The notes under the pieces were generated by a model. That model did no database searches and had not been told where the DNA came from. It was given only the letters and a program-made list of their open reading frames with translations. Positions 25,280 to 32,949 of a stretch of 64,000 nucleotides of DNA are shown here, piece by piece. A program made the position numbers and the translations under genes. Position 1 is the stretch's first letter, and each line of letters begins with the position of its first letter. The stretch is from Clostridium sp. KNHs214 (GTDB lineage: Bacteria > Bacillota > Clostridia > Clostridiales > Clostridiaceae), in assembly GCF_000744935.1 (NCBI RefSeq), contig NZ_JQMW01000011.1, forward strand, positions 620,001 to 684,000. The letters are read 5' to 3'.

Positions 25280-25994
25280 TTATGTGAAATCAGAATTTCT
25301 GAAACAAAAGCATAGCTTTAACAAAATTCTTCTCTGGCTTGCACCACTGCTTACCATTTTACTTGCTTTGGTTATTATGGGAGGAAATAATCTTCAAAAC
25401 GGTGCTTACAATTGGTGGTATACCATCATGCTGCCCGGATGCTTTACAATGTTCTCTGCGTTCACGACCGCAAGGGAATGTAAGAAAAACAGGCATGGCT
25501 TATTTGGCATTGCTGTTTGCAAACGCAAGCTGTGGCTTGCCCAAATTATTTTGAATACAGGGTTTCTTTTTATCACCTGTTTCATTTTCTTTGCAGGCAT
25601 GATTGTGAGCGGAATGTTCTTTGGAAACACGATTGATGTGCTCCATAGCTTCGGCGCAAGTTTTATCCTGTTTTTGACATTTTCGTGGCAAATTCCTGTT
25701 TGGATGTTTGCAACAGAAAAAATAGGTGCATTTTTTACCATTCTCCTTAGTTTTTTATGCAATTTTGGTGTTGCGGTCATTTGTGCTGTAGAAAGCTATT
25801 GGTGGGTGCCTTTTTCAATCCCTGCAAGACTGATGTGCCCAATGATTAAAGTTTTGCCGAATGGATTGTGGATTGAAGCAGATAACGCAATGGGGGATCT
25901 TTCTGTTGTCATACCCGGAATTATGATTACACTGGCTCTGTTTTGTATCGTAACCATTTTGACCTCATTGTGGTTTCAAAAAAGAGAGGTGTAA
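25272..25994 (+). CDS. Lantibiotic-immunity ABC permease (LanE type)
   Basis: 240 aa, six predicted membrane segments. MLNYVKSEFLKQKHSFNKIL at the N-terminus, and NWWYTIMLPGCFTMFSAFTT, are typical of LanE/MutE permeases. I use ATG 25272, which overlaps the lanF stop; GGTGA upstream serves as ribosome site. Pairs with the next gene to form the membrane channel. Confidence 0.85.
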   Translation: MLNYVKSEFLKQKHSFNKILLWLAPLLTILLALVIMGGNNLQNGAYNWWYTIMLPGCFTMFSAFTTARECKKNRHGLFGIAVCKRKLWLAQIILNTGFLFITCFIFFAGMIVSGMFFGNTIDVLHSFGASFILFLTFSWQIPVWMFATEKIGAFFTILLSFLCNFGVAVICAVESYWWVPFSIPARLMCPMIKVLPNGLWIEADNAMGDLSVVIPGIMITLALFCIVTILTSLWFQKREV

Positions 25995-25996
25995 TC

Positions 25997-26755
25997 ATGA
26001 AATGCTTTTTAAAAAATTTGCAGTCTGATATTTATAAGATAACACATTCTGCTCTATTGCCAATCCATTTGATTCTTCCAATAGCGGGTGCATCTGTATT
26101 TTTGGCTTATTACATCATATCACCGTGGGAAGATGCGCAAAAAGTATCTGCTTATTTTCAAGTGTTGGCAATGGTGTCCCCGTTGCTAATCGGGGTGATT
26201 ACTGCCATGCTGTCAGAAAAGGAACTGCAAGCAGGGTTGTTTCAACTGGTTCTTTCTACACCGTACAAAAAATGCCTTCCGCATTTTAGCATGATTTTTG
26301 CAATTTTATTATTCGGTTTTGTCGCTTCCATGATTGCGACAGTAGGCTTTGGATTTACTTTTCGCATTATGGGAAACCGGCTTTTTACAATGAACTTATA
26401 TGTAAAAGCGGGACTGCTCTTATTTTACGGAAATATCTCTTTATATATTTTAGAATACCTGTTGAGTTTTGCCTTTGGAAAAGGAATCGGTCTTGGGGTT
26501 GGGATTATCGGAAGCCTGCTTTCTGCACTGCTGTTGACCGGGTTAGGAGATGTGATTTGGCCATTTTTACCTTGGAGTATTCCGACTCGTTTTTGTAGCA
26601 TACTTGTGGAAAGCACCTTGGCGCAAGTGAATTTTATAGGTCAGTCTGGCGTTAAACCCGGATTCCTTTTTATTGTTGTCTCAAGCGCCATATTGTTGAT
26701 TATAGTGAAATATTGGAGTACAAAATGGGAGGGAAGAAAAGATGAAATCGATTAA
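25997..26755 (+). CDS. Lantibiotic-immunity ABC permease (LanG type)
   Basis: 252 aa from ATG 25997, after AGAGAGGTG and overlapping no other gene. MKCFLKNLQSDIYKITHSAL, then ILPIAGASVFLAYYIISPWE and LSEKELQAGLFQLVLSTPYK resemble LanG/MutG. Six membrane segments. The longer frame from 25943 overlaps lanE and lacks a ribosome site. Confidence 0.85.
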   Translation: MKCFLKNLQSDIYKITHSALLPIHLILPIAGASVFLAYYIISPWEDAQKVSAYFQVLAMVSPLLIGVITAMLSEKELQAGLFQLVLSTPYKKCLPHFSMIFAILLFGFVASMIATVGFGFTFRIMGNRLFTMNLYVKAGLLLFYGNISLYILEYLLSFAFGKGIGLGVGIIGSLLSALLLTGLGDVIWPFLPWSIPTRFCSILVESTLAQVNFIGQSGVKPGFLFIVVSSAILLIIVKYWSTKWEGRKDEID

Positions 26756-27557
26756 AAGTATATTGATGATTCTATTAATAATGAGCATTACTCTAACCGG
26801 TTGTTCGAGCATAAATAATTTATTTTATAAAGGAAATAACGATAAACCTCGTGGTGAAATTATAGAATCAAACTCTCGAAATTTTATATTTGAGGATACA
26901 ACCTATTCTATTTTAAATGAAACTGTATCAAGAGAAGATTTAAGTGCTCAGGTAGGCATGATTGGTAAACTGGTTTTTATCGGAAACGACTTTAAAGCTG
27001 TGAGAATTGAAGCAAACCTATCCTATAAAGACTATTTGCAGAAGCTGACAGGCGATTATCCATCTGAAGCTTATTATTTTGCTCAATTTGAAAATATATA
27101 TCAAATGAAAGATGATACCATAGTAGTTGGAGTTGATGGTAAATTTTACAAAACAAAACCAACCAAATCCGTTTCCGCAGAGGATACATTCATTGAATTT
27201 CAAGACTTGGCACTTGAAGATGATACAGAAAAGTCTTACTTTGTAAACCCCGAGCATGGTGGTCAATTAATACACAATGATGTAATATATGATATAATCG
27301 AAGTGGTTCACGCTAAAGCTGATAGAGGAAATTTACTTCAGGTGATAGGTACTCAAGTTGTATTCAATACCACAACAGGTGAAATCATTCCGAAAGATGA
27401 ATACAACAAAATGGAACTAACCCCCGGTGAATTATCCGAGCAAAATCGCAAGTCCTATGTCTATGGTAATGTGTATGAACTGACTGGCGAATCAGAGGAT
27501 ATATGCGTTTTAGTTGAAATTAATCATCAGCTTTGGGAAGCGAAATCTCAAAATTAA
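26742..27557 (+). CDS. NisI/SpaI-like lantibiotic-immunity lipoprotein
   Basis: 271 aa. The N-terminal lipoprotein signal has lipobox LTGC (SILMILLIMSITLTGCSS). Two similar halves follow: FEDTTYSILNETVSREDLSA near residue 45 and LIHNDVIYDIIEVVHAKADR near 185, each a repeated beta-rich domain, as in NisI-type proteins. It binds the lantibiotic outside the cell. It overlaps the lanG stop by 14 bases, so it is coupled. Confidence 0.8.
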   Translation: MKSIKSILMILLIMSITLTGCSSINNLFYKGNNDKPRGEIIESNSRNFIFEDTTYSILNETVSREDLSAQVGMIGKLVFIGNDFKAVRIEANLSYKDYLQKLTGDYPSEAYYFAQFENIYQMKDDTIVVGVDGKFYKTKPTKSVSAEDTFIEFQDLALEDDTEKSYFVNPEHGGQLIHNDVIYDIIEVVHAKADRGNLLQVIGTQVVFNTTTGEIIPKDEYNKMELTPGELSEQNRKSYVYGNVYELTGESEDICVLVEINHQLWEAKSQN

Positions 27558-27575
27558 AATACCGGAGGTCTTAAA

Positions 27576-28235
27576 TTGGCAAATATATTTGTAATTGATG
27601 ACGAAAAAGATATTTGTAAATTAATTGAAAATACTCTTACGAAAGATGGTCATAGTGTAACTTGTAAAAACAGTGCACAAGGTGTAACTGCCAATGACTT
27701 TAAAAGATATGACCTGATTCTTCTTGATGTTATGATGCCGGATGTAGATGGCTTCACTTTTTGCCGTGAGATTCGCAGCTATGTAGATATTCCGATTCTA
27801 TTTCTAACTGCGAAAATCATGGATCAAGATGTCGTGGATGGCTTGTCGCTTGGGGCAGACGATTATATCAAAAAACCGTTTAGCCTTTCGGAATTGCGTG
27901 CCAGAGTGACTGCCCATCTTCGCAGAGAAGGCAGAGAGCGTCATCAAACGCTGATATTGGGTCAGATCCGATTCGATTTGTCGGGAAAGAAAATTGCAAT
28001 CAATGATGAACCGCTTTCTTTCACGAAAAGTGAGTATGAAATCTGCGAGCTTTTAGCACGCAACAGAGGAAAAGTGTTCTCCTTGGAGCATATTTTAGAG
28101 CAGATTTTCGGTTTTGATTCAGAAAGTGATGTCACTGCAATTAGAGTGCACGTAAAAAACATCCGAGCGAAATTTTTGCTGTATCAGGAATGTCCGATCG
28201 AAACCGTTTGGGGGGTGGGCTATACATGGAAGTAA
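27576..28235 (+). CDS. OmpR-family response regulator of the immunity operon
   Basis: 219 aa from TTG 27576 with GGAGG upstream. Receiver domain: VIDDEKDICKLIENTLTKDG, phosphoacceptor Asp in YDLILLDVMMPDVDG, Lys in GADDYIKKPFSL. C-terminal winged helix: LSFTKSEYEICELLARNRGK. It probably binds the TTTATAAA repeats upstream of lanF. Its end overlaps the kinase start. Confidence 0.9.
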   Translation: MANIFVIDDEKDICKLIENTLTKDGHSVTCKNSAQGVTANDFKRYDLILLDVMMPDVDGFTFCREIRSYVDIPILFLTAKIMDQDVVDGLSLGADDYIKKPFSLSELRARVTAHLRREGRERHQTLILGQIRFDLSGKKIAINDEPLSFTKSEYEICELLARNRGKVFSLEHILEQIFGFDSESDVTAIRVHVKNIRAKFLLYQECPIETVWGVGYTWK

Positions 28236-29593
28236 AGAAAACGGCATCGTTATCTATGCTCTTTTTAAAATATCTGGGAATATTTTGTGTTCTCATCATT
28301 GTTGTCAGCACATTGGTTGTATTTGGTTTTTACTTCGCACTGGGCAGAGGATTTATTTTACCGGCAAATTATTCAGAGCGAATGATCGAAGAAGCAACAG
28401 AGCAGCTCACACAAAATGAGCCATTCGATTCTTCACTCATTCCTTTCACCTGTACTTATACTTTATTTGACGAAAATGGCAATTTGGAACGCAGCACGAT
28501 GTCAGAAAAGGACTTGGATGACGCAAAAAAACAGTTATCTGAGCAAACAGAGGTGACGAACAGCAAATACATTCATATCCAGCGAACAGATGGCAGTAAT
28601 TTGATGATTGAATATGATGTGTTCGCACATTTTGCAAATCCAAAGCTCCATGCAATATTTCCAAAACCGGAACTGATCCCATTGCCGCTTCTATTCGTCC
28701 TGTTTATTCTGATTGCCATGATAATCGCCATGAGATTCAGCAAAAAATTAAAGAGAGAATTATCGCCAATCATTGCAGCAACAAATTCCATTAAGCAAAT
28801 GGATCTGAATTTTGATATTACACAAACCCAGATTGGTGAGTTTAATACCATTTTGCAATCTATGGATGAATTGAAGGACGCATTATCAAGATCGTTAAAA
28901 GAACAGTGGGATTTGGAGCAACGCAAAAATCTCCAGCTTTCTTCACTTGCACATGATTTAAAAACACCTTTAACAATCATTAAGGGTAACACAGAGCTTT
29001 TGTTGGAATCAGAGCTGCCCTCGTCAGATCAGGAGCTATTACAGTATATTCATACCAGCACCGACACCATTGAAAACTACATCAATCTATTGATGCTTAC
29101 CGCGACCATTTCTGATGAAGCCATCAGCAAAAAGCAAGTATTTTGTCTTGCCGAGTTCATCTCTGACATGCAAAATCAGGCAGAAGCATTATGCAGCTTA
29201 AAAAACGTTTCTTTCACTTTAAAACAAGATGTTCTCGTTGATACATTTTACGGAGATGTGCAAAATATCAAAAGAGCGGTACTTAATATTTTAGACAATG
29301 CAGTCGAACACGCTCCGGAAAAAAGCGATGTCTCTTTGCTCGTATTAGAAACAGACTGTGGACAATTATCCTTTATTGTTATCGACTGTGGCGCAGGTTT
29401 TTCGGCTGCAGCCTTAAAAAACGCTGCAACCGAATTTTATACGGAACAAGCCGAACGTTCGGGAAAGCACTATGGATTGGGTCTATATATTGCAAAGAAA
29501 GTAGCTGAGGTACATCATGGTACACTTACCGTTGAAAACAAAGAAAATGGTCAAGGAGCCATTGTATCACTGGAGTTAAAAAATGAATATTAA
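28226..29593 (+). CDS. Sensor histidine kinase of the immunity operon
   Basis: 455 aa from ATG 28226, with GGGGGGTGGG upstream. Two membrane segments (YLGIFCVLIIVVSTLVVFGF and PLPLLFVLFILIAMIIAMRF) enclose an extracellular loop of about 115 residues. H box: LSSLAHDLKTPLTIIKGNTE; N box: NILDNAVEHAPEKSD; G box: GKHYGLGLYIAKKVAEVHHG. The medium-sized sensor loop fits kinases sensing antimicrobial peptides (LanK/CprK-like). Confidence 0.9.
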   Translation: MEVKKTASLSMLFLKYLGIFCVLIIVVSTLVVFGFYFALGRGFILPANYSERMIEEATEQLTQNEPFDSSLIPFTCTYTLFDENGNLERSTMSEKDLDDAKKQLSEQTEVTNSKYIHIQRTDGSNLMIEYDVFAHFANPKLHAIFPKPELIPLPLLFVLFILIAMIIAMRFSKKLKRELSPIIAATNSIKQMDLNFDITQTQIGEFNTILQSMDELKDALSRSLKEQWDLEQRKNLQLSSLAHDLKTPLTIIKGNTELLLESELPSSDQELLQYIHTSTDTIENYINLLMLTATISDEAISKKQVFCLAEFISDMQNQAEALCSLKNVSFTLKQDVLVDTFYGDVQNIKRAVLNILDNAVEHAPEKSDVSLLVLETDCGQLSFIVIDCGAGFSAAALKNAATEFYTEQAERSGKHYGLGLYIAKKVAEVHHGTLTVENKENGQGAIVSLELKNEY

Positions 29594-29960
29594 ATATAAA
29601 ATGGATTTTTTCAATCGGTTGTCATATCTTTTTATATAAATTGCCGGACGACGGCAAAGAAAAAAAGCCGTCGTATAGCAATTGCGTTTTTATGTATTTT
29701 TATCACGGTGGCCTAATATTAAAGCCGCCGTTTTTCTATTATGAAATTTATGACGATATTTAGACTAACGCACTAACACGGCGGTAACCGAGGAGGTATT
29801 GCCGTGTCCGCTTCTCTATATTATTTTTTGTATTCCCCAAAATTAAAAATAGATATGCGTTCTTCCCCAAATTTTTCCCCTCCTTATAATCATAAATTTA
29901 AATATAAGTTTTTCTGTGCCCGATTGAGATTTTATGAATTTCAATCGGGCATTTTTGCGT
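29594..29960 (+). other. Gap with terminators between immunity cargo and sigma-like gene
   Basis: A hairpin ACGACGGC/GCCGTCGT at 29648-29674 and a strong terminator, GCCCGATTGA (29918-29927) with TCAATCGGGC (29941-29950) followed by ATTTTT. No credible gene; a 73-codon open frame across this region contains both hairpin arms and is not coding. Confidence 0.6.
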
Positions 29961-29990
29961 ATATAGACCCTCGATGCCGTTCCCCTCCCA

Positions 29991-30033
29991 CCGTCCTTTC
30001 AAATTCGCTATTAACCCAAATTTGAAAGGACGG
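29991..30033 (+). promoter_or_regulatory. Hairpin that masks the ribosome site of the sigma-like gene
   Basis: CCGTCCTTTCAAAT (29991-30004) is exactly complementary to ATTTGAAAGGACGG (30020-30033). The second arm contains the ribosome site AAAGGA, eight to ten bases before ATG 30041. Formation of this 14-bp stem would block translation. Confidence 0.65.
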
Positions 30034-30040
30034 TACAGCC

Positions 30041-30463
30041 ATGAAAAAAATAAACCTAAAAGATTACTATGCCCATATAAGCATAGATACCTATATTGAT
30101 ATTCCCGATGAGGTGTTTGACATCTTTGAGGAACACCGCAAAGCAGAGCAAGCCTATCAAAGCAAAGTATATTACCACAAAGCCTACTACTCTCTTGACC
30201 GTGGTGACGGTATCGAACACGGTGCCTTGTTTGTTTCTCTCTCACCCGATGAGATTTACGAACGCAAGCTGACAAGTGAACAACTCCATGCTGCCATTGC
30301 CACTCTGCCCGACAAACAGGCAAAACGCATTTACGCTCACTACTTTTTAGGAATGAGCAAAGTGGCTATTGCCAAAGCTGAAGGAGTTAGCAAGGCAACC
30401 ATAGGGCAATCCATCAAGAGTGCTTTAAAGAGCATCGAACATTTTCTGAAAAAATATTATTAA
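30041..30463 (+). CDS. Sigma-70 region 4-like ICE regulator
   Basis: 140 aa. The C-terminal half is a sigma region 4-type HTH: LTSEQLHAAIATLPDKQAKR, then FLGMSKVAIAKAEGVSKATI, then IGQSIKSALKSIEHFLKKYY. Similar proteins lie upstream of recombinase genes in many Firmicute ICEs and probably control excision or transfer genes. Its ribosome site is sequestered in a hairpin. Confidence 0.8.
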   Translation: MKKINLKDYYAHISIDTYIDIPDEVFDIFEEHRKAEQAYQSKVYYHKAYYSLDRGDGIEHGALFVSLSPDEIYERKLTSEQLHAAIATLPDKQAKRIYAHYFLGMSKVAIAKAEGVSKATIGQSIKSALKSIEHFLKKYY

Positions 30464-30565
30464 GCACATTTACTTTGTGGCTCTTTTTCTAAAGGTATAT
30501 GAGAGGAAGTATTTCCTCTCATATAGCAAATGGCATAAAAGTGTTCCTTGACAACTGAATATACG

Positions 30566-30943
30566 ATATTTTGAGTACATTACTTATGTGAGCCGAAAGG
30601 TAAAGCGACTTAGCAGACATCGCCAAGACAGCGGTATGGGGAGGTGAATACAATACCGCCCGAGCGATAAAATGGACTGTTAGACCGAGTTTAGCATACT
30701 CGTCCGCAATGACCCACATAAGGGACAATGATACTTCAATACGTTTCGCCCCCAATACGATAGAAACAGGGGGAGTTCCTGCGGTATGCGTGGCTCTTGA
30801 AAGGACAAGCTACGGTATTGTGGGGCTATGATGCTGTGCTAACAGCAGCTCAAAATATCCCCCTTGCCGGGGTGCGTGGCAAATACGGCAAATAAGCAAA
30901 CATAATCGCACCGCATTTTTATTTAACGTAAACTTGCGGTGCG
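30566..30943 (+). ncRNA. Probable structured non-coding RNA
   Basis: No ORF, but nested complementary segments. Closing stem: ATATTTTGAG (30566-30575) with CTCAAAATAT (30849-30858). Inside: CTTATGTG (30583-30590) with CACATAAG (30715-30722); GCGGTAT (30631-30637) with ATACCGC (30653-30659); CGAGT/ACTCG (30686-30702); CCCCAATAC (30750-30758) with GTATTGTGGGG (30815-30825). A terminator follows: CGCACCGCA (30907-30915) with TGCGGTGCG (30935-30943) then TTTAGTTT. It lies between the sigma-like gene and the recombinase. Could be a cis-regulatory leader or a trans RNA of the ICE. Confidence 0.6.
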
Positions 30944-31038
30944 TTTAGTTTCATTCATACTAATAAAACGACAAACTTTTCATAAATAAAAAAATTGCTT
31001 ATACTTTATGTAAGCAATTCACTTGGAGGTGATTGCGA

Positions 31039-31200
31039 ATGGAAAATATCAAGGAAACATCTAAAAATGCTCCCAAAGTTCCTGCTCCCAATCAAACATT
31101 TGAGAAAACAAAAGCCTATCAAGACTTTATAAATGTACTTTCTCAAATTATTGAAAAACATGGTGCAGAGGTTTTAGGTGAAATAAACCGTGCGAACTGA
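31039..31200 (+). CDS. Small 53-aa protein before the recombinase
   Basis: ATG 31039 follows TTGGAGGTGA. It encodes MENIKETSKNAPKVPAPNQT, then FEKTKAYQDFINVLSQIIEK and ends in EINRAN. The ribosome site, composition and position (46 bases before the recombinase) suggest a real gene. Its helical C-terminus and place next to the recombinase make an excision-control role possible, but there is no recognisable domain. Confidence 0.65.
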   Translation: MENIKETSKNAPKVPAPNQTFEKTKAYQDFINVLSQIIEKHGAEVLGEINRAN

Positions 31201-31251
31201 AAAACGCATTTGTGCATTGATGTTTTCCAATAATATATTGGAGGTATGACT

Positions 31252-32949
31252 ATGAATAGGAGTGGAAAAAAATGTGTGCTTTACCCTCGTGTAAGTACAG
31301 AAATGCAGGTTGATGGATTTAGCTTGGATGGGCAAAAAAGCAGCTTAACAAGATTTGCAGATAGAGAAGAAATGGAAGTTGTAAATATCTATGAAGATGC
31401 TGGAAAATCCGGCAAGTCCATTGAGGGCAGACCTGCATTCAAGCAAATGCTCAGTGACATTGAAAACGGTTTAGGCATTGACTACGTTTTAGTTTATAAG
31501 CTCTCTCGCTTTGGGCGAAATGCCGCCGACATTCTAAATTCTTTAGAGCATATTCAATCTTTTGGTGTAAATTTGATTTGTATTGAAGAAGGAATTGACT
31601 CATCGCAGACAAGCGGCAAGCTTCTTATCTCTGTATTGTCTGCCGTGGCTGAAATTGAGCGTGAAAACATTATTGAGCAGACAATGAACGGACGAAAGGA
31701 AAAGGCTCGTCAAGGTGGTTGGAATGGTGGATTTGCTCCCTATGGATATTACCTAAAAGATAAACAACTTTATGTTCAAGAGGAAGAAGCCGATGCGATA
31801 CGCATTATTTTCGATAAATTTGTTAATGGCAATATGGGGTTTTACAAAATTGCCAACTATCTTAACTTGCAGGGCATCAAAAAAGTAAAACGGGATAACG
31901 GAACACTAACGCAATGGAGTACCCATTTTATACGAATGATAATTGACAACCCTGTATACTCCGGAAAAATCGCTTTTGGCAGACGAACAAGAGAAAAGGT
32001 CAAAGGCAGTAAAAACGAATACCGCCAAGTACACCAAGAGGAATATATCCTTGCAGATGGTCAGCACGAAGCTATTATAAGCGAGGAATTGTGGAATAAA
32101 GCTCACGAAAAGCGAGAAATAACAGGTGTAAAATCCCCATCGAAAATAGGTCGGGATAGAGCACATTTGTTAAGCGGCATTTTGAAATGCCCTAAATGCG
32201 GCGGACCGATGTATACCAATAAACACGCATGGACGAACAAGGACGGTACATATAAAGAGATTTACTATTATGTGTGCAGCAAGGCTCGAACAGCAAGAGG
32301 GAAAAGCTGTGACTATAAAGCCATGCTCAAGAAAACAGATATAGAGCCGCTTGTCATTGAAGCAATCAGAGAGCTAATTCAAAATGAGGATTTTGCAGCC
32401 GAAATAAAATCAAAGATAGGCAAGCAAATTGACACTTCTACCCTCGATAGAGAGCTAAAAAATTACGAAGTCAAACTTCGGGAAGTAGACTTAAATAAAA
32501 CTCGCCTTGAAAATGAGATTGACAGCTTGCCGGAGGATACCCGCTTTAGGGAACGCAAGCTCCATGATATGACCCTCCGCCTTGATGGACTGTACGATGT
32601 TATCGTTGAGCTTGAAGAAAAAATTGAAGATGTAAAGCTCCGCCGTAAGGCTGTCGAGCAGGATGCCATTACCTTAGAGAATATCTACACCCTATTGGCA
32701 AACTTTGAAAAGGTGTATGACAAAATCAGCGATGAAGAAAGAAAATCCCTAATTTCTTCGTTAATCAAAAAAATAGAGATTTTCCCATGTGATGACTCAG
32801 AGCTGCCCCTAAAGTCTATTTTATTCAATTTTCCTGTTTATAAAGACGGTGGAGATGTTTACGAATTTTTGTGGGACAAAAGTACGCACGTCTCAACATG
32901 CTTCGTCATAGCAAACATGTCCACCGGCCATGCCTCCTTGGCTATATAG
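31252..32949 (+). CDS. Large serine recombinase (ICE integrase), 3' end altered by integration
   Basis: 565 aa from ATG 31252 (GGAGGT six bases upstream). Catalytic N-terminus: VLYPRVSTEMQVDGFSLDGQ with the active Ser, then YEDAGKSGKSIEGRPAFKQM. Recombinase domain: GFAPYGYYLKDKQLYVQEEE. Zinc ribbon: LKCPKCGGPMY ... YVCSKART. Coiled coil follows. The last 16 residues (CFVIANMSTGHASLAI) are antisense to rlmD; the ICE ends at 32897 within codon 549. In the circle the frame continues into the left end for a 661-aa protein. It inserts and excises the ICE at rlmD HVET codons. Confidence 0.92.
   Translation: MNRSGKKCVLYPRVSTEMQVDGFSLDGQKSSLTRFADREEMEVVNIYEDAGKSGKSIEGRPAFKQMLSDIENGLGIDYVLVYKLSRFGRNAADILNSLEHIQSFGVNLICIEEGIDSSQTSGKLLISVLSAVAEIERENIIEQTMNGRKEKARQGGWNGGFAPYGYYLKDKQLYVQEEEADAIRIIFDKFVNGNMGFYKIANYLNLQGIKKVKRDNGTLTQWSTHFIRMIIDNPVYSGKIAFGRRTREKVKGSKNEYRQVHQEEYILADGQHEAIISEELWNKAHEKREITGVKSPSKIGRDRAHLLSGILKCPKCGGPMYTNKHAWTNKDGTYKEIYYYVCSKARTARGKSCDYKAMLKKTDIEPLVIEAIRELIQNEDFAAEIKSKIGKQIDTSTLDRELKNYEVKLREVDLNKTRLENEIDSLPEDTRFRERKLHDMTLRLDGLYDVIVELEEKIEDVKLRRKAVEQDAITLENIYTLLANFEKVYDKISDEERKSLISSLIKKIEIFPCDDSELPLKSILFNFPVYKDGGDVYEFLWDKSTHVSTCFVIANMSTGHASLAI

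Larger units (their letters stand above)
7671..32897. mobile_element. Tn1549-like integrative conjugative element with lantibiotic-immunity cargo, inserted in rlmD
   Basis: It is bounded by the 9-bp core repeat CGTCTCAAC. The content is typical of Firmicute conjugative elements: ParA/ParB, HTH replication initiator, PcfB, VirD4, Maff2, TrbL-like, PrgI, VirB4, MobC, relaxase and a large serine recombinase at the right end. Its GC is clearly higher than the host. Transfer is probably defective: virD4 has two frameshifts and virB4 is cut by a transposon with an associated deletion. Relaxase, MobC and recombinase look intact, so excision and mobilisation in trans remain possible. Cargo is an ABC/lipoprotein/two-component lantibiotic-immunity module. 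Confidence 0.9.

Noticed and set aside
29804-30025. 73-aa plus-strand ORF
   Set aside because: It spans two hairpins and the regulatory stem of the sigma-like gene, and shows no protein-like composition.
30519-30755. 78-aa minus-strand ORF
   Set aside because: It lies within the structured RNA region, and its codons are explained by pairing segments.
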